In this document: positions 8,291-15,699 of the stretch, in pieces
Layout: each line of letters begins with the position of its first letter
Numbering within the stretch: the stretch's first letter is position 1
Source: CAJBVG01 sp943371425
GTDB taxonomy: Bacteria; Bacteroidota; Bacteroidia; Sphingobacteriales; Sphingobacteriaceae
Reading direction: 5' to 3'
NCBI GenBank assembly: GCA_943371425.1
Contig: CALRUR010000001.1
Coordinates: 186,001 to 250,000, forward strand
DNA: 64,000 nucleotides
Position numbers and translations under genes: made by a program
The notes under the pieces: generated by a model
Database searches by the model: none
Seen by the model: only the letters and a program-made list of their open reading frames with translations
Told to the model about the DNA's origin: nothing

Positions 8291-8857
8291 TTATTTCTTG
8301 CGGATTCTGCTGAAGGTTTCGGCGCTCATGCCCAACATGGAGGCTATGTATTGCAATGGCACTTGGTTAAACAGTTCTTTGTTGTGCTCGAAGAAAAAAT
8401 GATACCGCTCTTCGGCAGTCATGGATAAGTGAGAATATATTCTATCTTCTAAAATGGTAAAGCATCTTGCAATAAATAACTTTTCGAGCTCATGCCATTG
8501 AGGGATAATGTTTCCTATTTGTTGATATGCTTTTTTATCAATAGTATAAAGCTCTGTATCTACTAATGCTTGTATATTCCAACGTGCAGGGGTATTAAAA
8601 ATTAAACTCGATAAATCGGTCATGAAATAACCTGCGGTAGAAATCCATTGGGTTACTTCTTTACCCTCTTCAGTAATTACATATACTCTAATAATTCCTG
8701 TTTGAATAAAACTAAGGAAATTGCATTGCTCGCCTGTATGCAACAAGAACTCGTTGCGAGTTAATTTTTGTGGCTTAAATAAATTAGACAATAAAGAAAG
8801 TTCGTTCGGATTAATTACTCCAAAATAAGAACTTATGTATTTTTCTAATTCACTCAT
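8291..8857 (-). CDS. Crp/Fnr-superfamily transcriptional regulator
   Basis: 188 residues, the short form common in Bacteroidota. A cyclic-nucleotide-binding-type beta-roll covers about 20-120 (FLLHTGEQCNFLSFIQTGIIRVYV, GKEVTQWISTAGYFMTD). A helix-turn-helix runs from about 165 to the very end (PLQYIASMLGMSAETFSRIRKK). The recognition helix has E-x-x-S-R, as in FNR, which reads TGA half-sites. No cysteine cluster is present, so it is not an oxygen sensor of the FNR kind. It overlaps the upstream methyltransferase gene by four bases (ATGA), so both are co-transcribed. Its ligand is unknown. Confidence 0.85.
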   Translation of the reverse strand: MSELEKYISSYFGVINPNELSLLSNLFKPQKLTRNEFLLHTGEQCNFLSFIQTGIIRVYVITEEGKEVTQWISTAGYFMTDLSSLIFNTPARWNIQALVDTELYTIDKKAYQQIGNIIPQWHELEKLFIARCFTILEDRIYSHLSMTAEERYHFFFEHNKELFNQVPLQYIASMLGMSAETFSRIRKK

Positions 8858-9597
8858 TTTTTTCTTGCCAAAATAACTACATCTTCTTCTGGGCGATTAT
8901 GTGTAAAAGGAATAGAGGCCAATGGATGGGTCATGGAAAGCACGGTTATGTCTTTGTACAATCCGGTTTTATTAAATTGATGCACGAGCCCTTCTGCATT
9001 ATAACACCATAGGTGCGGTTCAGATAATACGCTGTGTGTAAAAATGGAGAATACAAAACTATCTGGAGCATCTTCACCAATACGTTCTTTACCCCATCCT
9101 CTATTTATATCGCGTATGGTTCCATTTTTATAATGATCAATTACGATGTCGATATTGGGGGTAGAAACTAAAATGTAGCCGTCTGTTTTTAAAAGTTTAC
9201 TACAGTTAGTTAATACTTTCAATCCATCTTCGGGAGTAAAATGTTCGAACACGTGTTGCAAACGAATTAAATCGAAGCTGCCGAGTTTAGCAATATCATC
9301 ATCGCTTGCATTTATAATATCGAGCTTCCTGTAGTTCTTCGGACTTTGCCCTTCCGGAAAATCAAGTATATCAATTTTAATAAAGCCATTATCATCTCTA
9401 CCTCCCGTTCCTACTTCCAACCAATCGGTTTTTCCTTGTGCACGTAGCTCTGCATCTAATCCAATGCCAGCTTTGCCACGAGCATTGGCATGGTCGAAAT
9501 TGGTAAGGCCTTTAATGGGTGTGTTAGATTTTAGTTCTTGCTTATGGAGCAAAACGTAGCCGAGGGATTGAAGGAGTTTGTTGAGGAGAGATTTCAT
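8854..9597 (-). CDS. Class I SAM-dependent methyltransferase
   Basis: A 247-residue protein. Motif I-like LEVGTGGRDDNGFIKIDILDF, the acidic motif II (FDLIRLQHVFEHF) and LLKTDGYILVSTPN are the marks of a methyltransferase type 11/23 fold, which binds S-adenosylmethionine. The substrate cannot be told; the HVFEHF-LLKTDGY pattern is common in sugar or polysaccharide-linked enzymes. The first 35 residues are basic and not typical of the fold. The stop overlaps the start of the Crp-type regulator by ATGA. Confidence 0.8.
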   Translation of the reverse strand: MKSLLNKLLQSLGYVLLHKQELKSNTPIKGLTNFDHANARGKAGIGLDAELRAQGKTDWLEVGTGGRDDNGFIKIDILDFPEGQSPKNYRKLDIINASDDDIAKLGSFDLIRLQHVFEHFTPEDGLKVLTNCSKLLKTDGYILVSTPNIDIVIDHYKNGTIRDINRGWGKERIGEDAPDSFVFSIFTHSVLSEPHLWCYNAEGLVHQFNKTGLYKDITVLSMTHPLASIPFTHNRPEEDVVILARKK

Positions 9598-9612
9598 AAA
9601 GCGAATTTAAAG

Positions 9613-9645
9613 GTTTCACGCAAAGAAGCAAAGGAGCAAAGAGTT
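9613..9645. repeat. Interspersed CTTTGC-rich intergenic repeat, copy 1
   Basis: Read on the minus strand this contains AACTCTTTGCTCCTTTGC followed by TTCTTTGCGTGAAAC. A second copy with the same GTGAAAC end is at 11170-11208 on the plus strand. Both lie outside genes, beside the 5' end of one gene and the 3' end of another. Confidence 0.6.
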
Positions 9646-9660
9646 TAAGAAGATATGAAA

Positions 9661-9683
9661 AAAGCCTTACATTTCTGTAAGGC
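9661..9683 (-). terminator. Rho-independent terminator of the PfkB kinase gene
   Basis: Stem GCCTTACA/TGTAAGGC with a four-base loop. On the minus strand it is followed by six T. It lies 23 bp after the kinase stop codon. Confidence 0.85.
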
Positions 9684-9705
9684 TTTCCAATATTTAACTT
9701 ATAGA

Positions 9706-10623
9706 TTACTTTATTTCGAAGGCTGATAAGTTTACAAACGCTTGTAATCTTTCATTTAATTCTGCATCAGTTAAATCGTTTATTCTTTCTGAACCAAATT
9801 TCTCAACACAGAAAGAAGCCATAGCTGAACCATGTATAATGGCACGTTTCATGTTTTCGTAAGAAATATCACCAGTTTTGGCTATGTATCCAATAAATCC
9901 ACCGGCAAATGTATCTCCTGCCCCTGTTGGGTCGAATACTTCTTCTAATGGTAAAGCTGGTGCAGAGAAAATTTTGTTTTCATAAAATAACAATGCTCCG
10001 TGTTCTCCTTTTTTTATAATCAGGTATTTTGGGCCCATCATTAAAATTTTATTAGCAGCTTTTACCAGAGAATATTCTCCAGATAATTGTCGAGCTTCTG
10101 CGTCATTGATGGTTAACACATCTATCATGCTGATGGTCGTTTTAAGGTCATCCATGGCAATGTCCATCCAAAAGTTCATGGTATCCATAACAATTAGTTT
10201 CGGACGCTTGTGCATACGCTCAATTACTGTTTGCTGTACTTTAGGCGTTAGATTGCCTAACATTAAATACTCACAATCTTGGTACGATTCCGGAATAATT
10301 GGATCAAAGTCCGCCAATACATTAAGTTCTGTAACCAAAGTGTCCCTGCTATTCAAGTCGTTATGGTATTTACCCGACCAAAAAAATGATTTTTCACCTT
10401 GTTTAATTTGCAAACCATCCGTAGAGATTCCTCTATGATGAAAGTGTTCAATGTCTTTTTGAGGGAAATCATCCCCTACAACTGCTACAATTTTTGTTTT
10501 GTTATAAAAGTACGAAGCGGCTATACTAGCATAGGTCGCGGCACCTCCTACAATTTTATCTGTCTTCCCGAAAGGGGTTTCTATGGCGTCAAATGCCACA
10601 GTTCCAATGACTACTAAACTCAT
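9706..10623 (-). CDS. PfkB-family carbohydrate/nucleoside kinase
   Basis: 305 residues. The opening MSLVVIGTVAFDAIETPFGKTDKIVGGAATYASIAASYF and the C-terminal signature VFDPTGAGDTFAGGFIGYIA (about 230-250, with the catalytic Asp and the anion hole) define the ribokinase/adenosine kinase family, which moves phosphate from ATP to a sugar or nucleoside hydroxyl. The substrate cannot be fixed. Bacteroidota orthologues in this form are usually called simply PfkB or sugar kinase. It stands alone, with its own terminator, divergent from tRNA-Asn. Confidence 0.88.
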   Translation of the reverse strand: MSLVVIGTVAFDAIETPFGKTDKIVGGAATYASIAASYFYNKTKIVAVVGDDFPQKDIEHFHHRGISTDGLQIKQGEKSFFWSGKYHNDLNSRDTLVTELNVLADFDPIIPESYQDCEYLMLGNLTPKVQQTVIERMHKRPKLIVMDTMNFWMDIAMDDLKTTISMIDVLTINDAEARQLSGEYSLVKAANKILMMGPKYLIIKKGEHGALLFYENKIFSAPALPLEEVFDPTGAGDTFAGGFIGYIAKTGDISYENMKRAIIHGSAMASFCVEKFGSERINDLTDAELNERLQAFVNLSAFEIK

Positions 10624-10737
10624 GAATATTTATTTTAAAATAATTTGCTACAAATATTGCATTTTAAATTTGAATCCCCTAATATTGCAGTCCCAAAAGA
10701 AAAGTACGCTTTACTCTAGGGTAAATAAACCGGACAC

Positions 10738-10811
10738 TCCTGAATAGCTCAGCCGGTTAGAGCATCTGACTGTTAATCAGAGGGTCGCTGGTTCGAGTCC
10801 AGCTTCAGGAG
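10738..10811 (+). tRNA. tRNA-Asn (anticodon GTT)
   Basis: A full cloverleaf can be folded: acceptor TCCTGAA/TTCAGGA, D arm GCTC/GAGC, anticodon stem TCTGA/TCAGA around loop CTGTTAA (anticodon GTT at 10772-10774), T arm GCTGG/CCAGC with loop TTCGAGT, and discriminator G. The 3' CCA is not encoded. Confidence 0.97.
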
Positions 10812-10816
10812 CAAAA

Positions 10817-10843
10817 GCCTTCCCAATTAGGGGAGGCTTTTTT
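10817..10843 (+). terminator. Rho-independent terminator after tRNA-Asn
   Basis: Stem GCCTTCCC/GGGGAGGC (one G-T pair) with loop AATTA and six T, starting six bases after the tRNA end. Confidence 0.88.
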
Positions 10844-10855
10844 ATTTTAACGCAT

Positions 10856-11161
10856 ATGTTTTATATCTACATTTTATACTCCGATTCTGCGAAACGCCAT
10901 TATATTGGTCATTCAGAAAATCCATATGAACGCTTAGTTCAACATAATTCTAATGATACCGATAAATACACCGGTAAATTTTCTGATTGGAAGATGATGA
11001 CTGTGTTTGAATGTGGAGATAATTTAGCAGATGTAAAACAACTTGAAGAATTCATAAAAAAGCAAAAGTCTAAGAAATTATTATTAAAACTTATTGATCC
11101 AGAATTTATTCCTGCTGATAAATTAGCAAAACTGGTTAGGGTCCCGAACTTACAAGATTAA
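10856..11161 (+). CDS. GIY-YIG domain protein
   Basis: A 101-residue stand-alone GIY-YIG nuclease-fold protein: FYIYILYSDSAKRHYIGHSENPYERLVQHN carries the YIY...YIG core, and E65 in QLEEFIKKQKSKK fits the family's conserved Glu. Such small proteins (UPF0213/YhbQ-like) are scattered through Bacteroidota genomes, often in several copies next to tRNA or rRNA genes. Their function is unsettled; some may cut DNA. The start ATG lies 12 bases after the tRNA terminator. Confidence 0.85.
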   Translation: MFYIYILYSDSAKRHYIGHSENPYERLVQHNSNDTDKYTGKFSDWKMMTVFECGDNLADVKQLEEFIKKQKSKKLLLKLIDPEFIPADKLAKLVRVPNLQD

Positions 11162-11169
11162 TTAATGCA

Positions 11170-11208
11170 CTCTTTGCTACTTAGCTCCTTTGCATCTTTG
11201 CGTGAAAC
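11170..11208. repeat. Interspersed CTTTGC-rich intergenic repeat, copy 2
   Basis: Contains CTCTTTGCTACTTAGCTCC then TTTGCATCTTTGCGTGAAAC, the plus-strand counterpart of 9613-9645. It lies just after the GIY-YIG gene. The rest of this intergenic stretch up to 11293 shows no gene or clear hairpin. Confidence 0.6.
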
Positions 11209-11293
11209 TCAAAATATATTCACTCAAAGTGTGCCAAGTATTTGCAAAAAAATATTGTGTACCATTGAGAGTACTTAGAGACCTTTGTGACCC

Positions 11294-11956
11294 CTACTCG
11301 CCTCTTCGAGACACCGCTGCATTAATCATTAACAGCGCCAGCATATAAAAAGAATCTTCAAAGGGAATGGTTCCCCAACGGAATCCTACATTTTCCATAT
11401 TATTATACAACACAATAGGAATGGAAGTAAGCAATCCGTTTACAATGAAAAACGGAATAATTGAAATAATATAACCGATGATGAAGGAACTGTGCCAAGC
11501 CTTTGGCCGAATGATGTAGAATAAACTTACAATGCTTAAAAGAGCAAATGTAACCAAGGTGTAGGTGCGATTATAAAAAAACATCATCACCAACATAGAA
11601 AACAGAAAAATGAATATCCAAAAATATTTGGCGAATGATAATCCGATTGATTTTGGGAAATAGGCCTCTACGCAATGCCATATAAATAAGCATGCATAGG
11701 GTATTAGTATAAAAAATAATACTTCCTCAATTGGTAAAGAGGCAATGTGAATGCCTGTAATATATGACGGGTTGAAGGACCAAATATTTTGAACCGTAAA
11801 AAAATGATCCCATATCAAAAAAATAATTCCACCAAAAAGTAATCCTTTAAAAATTTGTGGCCATGATTTATAAAAGGCAACTTTTTTATCAAACGATAAA
11901 AGAAATGGAAACAAAATGGTGAAAAAATCAATCAGTAAATAATAATACTTTTCCAT
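11294..11956 (-). CDS. crtYcd: Lycopene cyclase, fused CrtYc/CrtYd type
   Basis: 220 residues, almost all membrane-spanning, with about six to seven helices. The two homologous halves each carry the family acidic motif: LPIEEVLFFI (about 75-85) and IPFEDSFYML near the end. These are the catalytic-type PxE(E/D) motifs of the heterodimer-derived lycopene cyclases of actinobacteria, archaea and some Bacteroidota, not the FAD-dependent CrtY. It closes lycopene ends to beta-rings, giving beta-carotene. It is the last gene of the unit crtB, unknown, cyclase; only one base separates it from the upstream gene. No terminator hairpin was seen after it. Confidence 0.88.
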   Translation of the reverse strand: MEKYYYLLIDFFTILFPFLLSFDKKVAFYKSWPQIFKGLLFGGIIFLIWDHFFTVQNIWSFNPSYITGIHIASLPIEEVLFFILIPYACLFIWHCVEAYFPKSIGLSFAKYFWIFIFLFSMLVMMFFYNRTYTLVTFALLSIVSLFYIIRPKAWHSSFIIGYIISIIPFFIVNGLLTSIPIVLYNNMENVGFRWGTIPFEDSFYMLALLMINAAVSRRGE

Positions 11957-11957
11957 T

Positions 11958-12491
11958 TTATAAACTGCGAAGTACTTTTTCCATTTTTAATTTCTCCTCT
12001 GCACTTACACTTTTAGTTTGCACCATAAAAGTATATACTTCTTGAATTAATTTCTTGTTAGTTGTATCGAATTTTTTATTGAGGAATGCTTGTACAATAA
12101 ACTTTTTGTCTTCTTCTAAATTTGAGCTAAAGCCCAAGTACGAGGGTACGCTGTATTGTATATTAAATCTTAGGTATCGTATTTCTAAATTATTTGGAGA
12201 TTTACGCACCGCATCGGCCATTACTTTTTTATGTGCCTCCATGTATTGCAATTTAGAAAAAGGGCTCCAAGAGTGCTTTGCTTTAAGGGCCTCTACAGAT
12301 GCAATGTAAGCAAGCAATACCGGATCGGGGTCTTTTATTTTATTTAATTCTGACGATAAAGAATTGGTAACATTCGAACTTTCTATAGCTAATTGAAATT
12401 TTTTCCTCACTTCTTCTATAGAATGTGCAGTACTTGTTTGTGTTACTATTGATAAGAGAAATAACATGCTACAAATCCTAAAAAAATTCAT
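11958..12491 (-). CDS. Secreted protein of unknown function inside the carotenoid operon
   Basis: 177 residues. The first 22 form a signal peptide (MNFFRICSMLFLLSIVTQTSTA). The mature part is helical and charged, with YIASVEALKAKHSWSPFSKLQYMEAHKKVM and LEIRYLRFNIQYSVPSYLGF. The pattern recalls TPR-like helical proteins but no repeat could be defined. It overlaps crtB by four bases (ATGA) and is one base from the lycopene cyclase, so it is translated as part of the pathway operon. It is not a known carotenoid enzyme. A periplasmic helper role is a guess. Confidence 0.75.
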   Translation of the reverse strand: MNFFRICSMLFLLSIVTQTSTAHSIEEVRKKFQLAIESSNVTNSLSSELNKIKDPDPVLLAYIASVEALKAKHSWSPFSKLQYMEAHKKVMADAVRKSPNNLEIRYLRFNIQYSVPSYLGFSSNLEEDKKFIVQAFLNKKFDTTNKKLIQEVYTFMVQTKSVSAEEKLKMEKVLRSL

Positions 12492-13324
12492 GCTGCTAAA
12501 AATTTATTTTTAAAAATTGCTTGAACAAATAATAAAGCCTTGCGGGTATCTCCTACTCTAATTCTCCTTTTTGAAACTTCGGATGCTGGTAGGTTTTTAA
12601 TTTTCCGGAATAAATCTAAATAATATCTATATGCAATGTACACGCCTAAGCGGGCACCCTCTGGTAATTGTTTAATACCTTCGTATGCATGATCGAAATC
12701 TTTTTTAATATCAATTTCGATTTCTTTTTTTTGTGTTTCACAAAATTCTGAAAACTCAACATTCGGAAAATATACTCTGCCTCTTTCTTGATAATCGGAT
12801 TTAATATCTCTCAAGAAATTTATTTTTTGAAAGGCCGCCCCTAAACTTTTTGCATACGGACTCAATCGGTCGTACTCAGAAGCAATCCCTTCACAAAAAA
12901 TCATTAAACACATTAAACCCACTACTTCTGCAGATCCATAAATATATTCTTTGTATGAATTTTCTTCGTATTTATTGATGTCTAAATCCATCTCCATACT
13001 TTTCCAAAATGCTTCTACTAAGTGCATCGGAATGTTGTAACGGTTAACGGTATCCTGAAAAGAATGTAAAACTGGATTTAAACTTATGCCTTGTTGTATG
13101 GAACTAATGGTATCGGCTTTAAAAGCATCGAACAGCTTCACCTTATCATGGTTATGGAAGGTATCCACAATTTCATCGGCATAACGAACATATCCGTACA
13201 CGGCATAAATTGGACCTCTATACTTTTTATCGAATGCTTTTATCCCCAAACTAAATGAAGTACTATAGCGCTTCGTAATAAGCTTACTACATTCAAAACA
13301 TGTATCGCTATATAAATCCATCAT
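12488..13324 (-). CDS. crtB: Phytoene synthase
   Basis: 278 residues from the ATG at 13324 (MMDLYSDTCFE); the frame can be extended to a TTG at 13342. Trans-isoprenyl diphosphate synthase fold: first Asp-rich motif YADEIVDTFH and second motif NFLRDIKSDYQERGRVYFP (about 170-190), both binding the Mg-diphosphate of geranylgeranyl-PP. It condenses two GGPP to phytoene. The end, GVYIAYRYYLDLFRKI, is family-typical. It is divergent from crtI across 111 bp, overlaps the next gene by ATGA, and heads the unit that ends with the lycopene cyclase. Confidence 0.93.
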   Translation of the reverse strand: MMDLYSDTCFECSKLITKRYSTSFSLGIKAFDKKYRGPIYAVYGYVRYADEIVDTFHNHDKVKLFDAFKADTISSIQQGISLNPVLHSFQDTVNRYNIPMHLVEAFWKSMEMDLDINKYEENSYKEYIYGSAEVVGLMCLMIFCEGIASEYDRLSPYAKSLGAAFQKINFLRDIKSDYQERGRVYFPNVEFSEFCETQKKEIEIDIKKDFDHAYEGIKQLPEGARLGVYIAYRYYLDLFRKIKNLPASEVSKRRIRVGDTRKALLFVQAIFKNKFLAA

Positions 13325-13386
13325 AATATTTGGCTTTGTCAAAAAATTATAAACAATAAACTACTGTTTTGGTTTTAAATTCAAAT

Positions 13387-13428
13387 CTACCAAATTTATG
13401 GTAGCTTGTGCTATATCCTATATCTTTG
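13387..13428 (+). promoter_or_regulatory. crtI promoter -7 box and inverted repeat
   Basis: TATCTTTG at 13421-13428 is an exact -7 box, eight bases before the crtI ATG, implying a leaderless or very short leader. A six-bp inverted repeat CTACCA-N6-TGGTAG (13387-13404) lies 16 bp upstream of the box, in the divergent crtB/crtI space, and may be an operator. Confidence 0.5.
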
Positions 13429-13435
13429 AGTATAA

Positions 13436-14920
13436 ATGAATAATCCTTCAAAAAAAGTAATTGTAATAGGCTCGGGTTTTTCTGGGCTATGTGCTGCTGG
13501 AACTCTTGCTAAACAAGGCATTGGGGTAATTTTAATAGAAAAAAATGAGCAATTGGGTGGCAGGGCTCGAATTTGGAAAGAGCAAGGTTTTACGTTTGAC
13601 ATGGGTCCTAGCTGGTATTGGATGCCAGAAGTTTTTGAAAATTATTACCATCAGTTTGGGAAAAAAGCGAGCGATTTCTACGATTTAAAAAGACTATCTC
13701 CTTCTTACAGAATATATTTTGGCAAGAATGATGTGGTTGATGTGCCTTCAGATTATCAATCGTTAAGAAGTTTATTCGAAGAAATAGAACCAGGTTCTGG
13801 CGATAAATTATTTAGTTTTTTAAACGATGCGAAATACAAATACGAAACGGGTATGAACGATTTTGTATGGCGCCCTTCAGATTCGATCACCGAATTTTTC
13901 GAATTGAGCATTGTGAAAGCTTTATTTAAAATGAATTTATTTGGCTCGGTAAGTAAGGAAGTACGTTCATTATTTAAGCATCCAAAACTTAGAAAATTAC
14001 TAGAATTCCCTGTTCTATTTTTAGGAGCCACTCCACAAAATACACCAGGTTTATATAGTTTAATGAACTATGCTGATTTAGTATTAGGCACATGGTACCC
14101 AATGGGTGGCATGAATGAAATTGTAAAAGCAATGGAAAGTATTGCGGTGGAACAAGGTGTAGAAATTCATTTAAACGAAGAAGTACTAGAAATACAATCT
14201 GAAAATAAAGAAGCGACTAAGGTTATCACAAACAAAGGCTCTTACGAGGTATCAGGCGTAATTGCAGCTGCAGATTATGCACATGTTGATGAGAAATTAT
14301 TAAGTAAAAAAGATGCGAATTATACTACAGCATCTTGGAACAAACGCACCATGTCGCCTTCTAGTTTATTGTTTTATGTTGGTGTGAATAAAAGATTGAA
14401 AAACATATTACACCATAACCTATTTTTCGACGAGGATTTTGAGCAACATGCCAAAGAAATTTATACGGAACCTCAATGGCCAAGCAAACCATTGTTCTAC
14501 GTATGCTGCCCTTCTATACTCGATAGAAGTACAGCACCCGATGGACACGAAAATTTATTTTTCTTAATTCCATTAGCTCCAGGATTAAAAGACAGTGAAA
14601 TAGAACGTGAAAAATATTTTGAAATGACGCTTTTGCGATTGGAAAATTATACAGGGGAATCTATCAGGAATAATATTGTGGTAAAACGATCGTATGCTAT
14701 GAATGATTTTGTAAAAGATTACCACTCGTACAAAGGAAATGCATATGGCTTAGCCAACACATTATTGCAAACTGCTTTCTTAAAACCTAAAATGAAATCT
14801 AAAAAACTAAAGAATTTATTTTATGCAGGGCAGCTTACTGTACCCGGACCAGGAGTTCCACCAGCCATCATTTCTGGGCAATTGGCCGCCAATGAACTAA
14901 TAAAGACGCTCAAAAATTAA
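13436..14920 (+). CDS. crtI: Phytoene desaturase
   Basis: 494 residues. The N-terminal dinucleotide-binding motif VIVIGSGFSGLCAAGTLAKQG followed by VILIEKNEQLGGRARIW binds FAD. The C-terminal signature LFYAGQLTVPGPGVPPAIISGQLAA is that of CrtI-type desaturases. It introduces the double bonds that turn phytoene into lycopene. The length fits the family. It is divergent from crtB, with which it shares the control region. No T-rich hairpin terminator follows; the next 184 bp hold AT-rich repeats and the sigma-factor promoter. Confidence 0.95.
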   Translation: MNNPSKKVIVIGSGFSGLCAAGTLAKQGIGVILIEKNEQLGGRARIWKEQGFTFDMGPSWYWMPEVFENYYHQFGKKASDFYDLKRLSPSYRIYFGKNDVVDVPSDYQSLRSLFEEIEPGSGDKLFSFLNDAKYKYETGMNDFVWRPSDSITEFFELSIVKALFKMNLFGSVSKEVRSLFKHPKLRKLLEFPVLFLGATPQNTPGLYSLMNYADLVLGTWYPMGGMNEIVKAMESIAVEQGVEIHLNEEVLEIQSENKEATKVITNKGSYEVSGVIAAADYAHVDEKLLSKKDANYTTASWNKRTMSPSSLLFYVGVNKRLKNILHHNLFFDEDFEQHAKEIYTEPQWPSKPLFYVCCPSILDRSTAPDGHENLFFLIPLAPGLKDSEIEREKYFEMTLLRLENYTGESIRNNIVVKRSYAMNDFVKDYHSYKGNAYGLANTLLQTAFLKPKMKSKKLKNLFYAGQLTVPGPGVPPAIISGQLAANELIKTLKN

Positions 14921-15001
14921 AAATTCAGCACAAAAAAGCCCTTTTAAGTTAATTTAAAATTAATTTTTATTGAAATCGCAGTCTAAAAAGCCCTTATTTA
15001 A

Positions 15002-15082
15002 TGTTTAAACACGGTGTTTAAGTATTGTATTAAAAAAGTTAAACAAAATATTTGCTTTCTGTATATATACTACTTAGATTTG
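15002..15082 (+). promoter_or_regulatory. Sigma-factor promoter with long dyad operator
   Basis: A promoter with TTG (15052-15054), 20-nt spacer and TAGATTTG (15075-15082) matches the Bacteroidota -33/-7 pattern. Just upstream is the dyad TGTTTAA-N17-TTAAACA (15015-15045). The same arms with the same 17-nt spacer occur between folE and the photolyase operon at 31443-31473. An extra palindrome TGTTTAAACA lies at 15002-15011. Confidence 0.6.
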
Positions 15083-15104
15083 TTCTACCAAAAAAGGAGA
15101 ACCT

Positions 15105-15656
15105 ATGACAAGACCAGAATTCAATGACATGGTTTTAAGACAATCCAGTTCATTAAAAATGTACGCATTACACTTTACTCATGATTCGGAAGATGCTGAT
15201 GATTTAGTACAAGACACCTTATTAAAAGCAATTACCTACTATAATAAATTTGCAGAAGGCACTAATTTAAAAGGATGGTTGTATACCATTATGAAGAATA
15301 CCTTCATCAATAATTATAGAAGAATTACTAAAATAAATACACTAGTAACAAAATCAGACGAAATTAGTTCTGCGAATTTATTCTACAGTTCTACTGTAAA
15401 TAATGCAGATGGTAAATTTATTTTAGATGATGTAAAAAGAGCGATGAATAATTTAGCCGACGATTATAAAATACCTTTTACAATGTATTTTGAAGGCTAT
15501 AAGTATCATGAAATTGCAGATTATTTAACCATTCCAATTGGAACTGTTAAAACAAGAATACACGTTGCTAGGAAATTATTAAAAGGGCAACTAAAAGCTT
15601 ACGAACGAAACGTAAAAACATCCAAAAACGACGAAGATTCAATCTTCGAAGACTAA
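15105..15656 (+). CDS. ECF-family sigma factor beside the carotenoid genes
   Basis: 183 residues. Region 2: LKMYALHFTHDSEDADDLVQDTLLKAITYYNKF and LKGWLYTIMKNTFINNYRR; region 4: YKIPFTMYFEGYKYHEIADYL and IPIGTVKTRIHVARKLLKGQL. No anti-sigma gene follows, unlike the two other sigma units in this window, so activity may be set by transcription. The upstream dyad shared with the photolyase operon, and the position right after crtI, suggest a light- or photo-oxidative-stress sigma factor, by analogy with CarQ of Myxococcus. That role is inferred. The start ATG has an AGGAGA sequence nine bases before it. Confidence 0.88.
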   Translation: MTRPEFNDMVLRQSSSLKMYALHFTHDSEDADDLVQDTLLKAITYYNKFAEGTNLKGWLYTIMKNTFINNYRRITKINTLVTKSDEISSANLFYSSTVNNADGKFILDDVKRAMNNLADDYKIPFTMYFEGYKYHEIADYLTIPIGTVKTRIHVARKLLKGQLKAYERNVKTSKNDEDSIFED

Positions 15657-15660
15657 AAAA

Positions 15661-15691
15661 AATCCCCTTGAAATTTTCGAGGGGATTTTTG
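15661..15691. terminator. Bidirectional terminator
   Basis: Stem AATCCCCT/AGGGGATT (15661-15668 and 15680-15687) with A run before and T run after. It serves the plus-strand sigma gene and the converging gene that ends at 15700. Confidence 0.85.
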
Positions 15692-15699
15692 TTTTAAGC

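Noticed and set aside
10738..11161. Integrated element at tRNA-Asn
   Set aside because: No repeat of the tRNA 3' end and no integrase found; the small GIY-YIG gene alone is not enough.
13349..13371. TATAAACA and TGTTTTGG in the crtB/crtI gap as a degenerate long dyad
   Set aside because: Neither partner arm nor the 17-nt spacing is present; the order is reversed.
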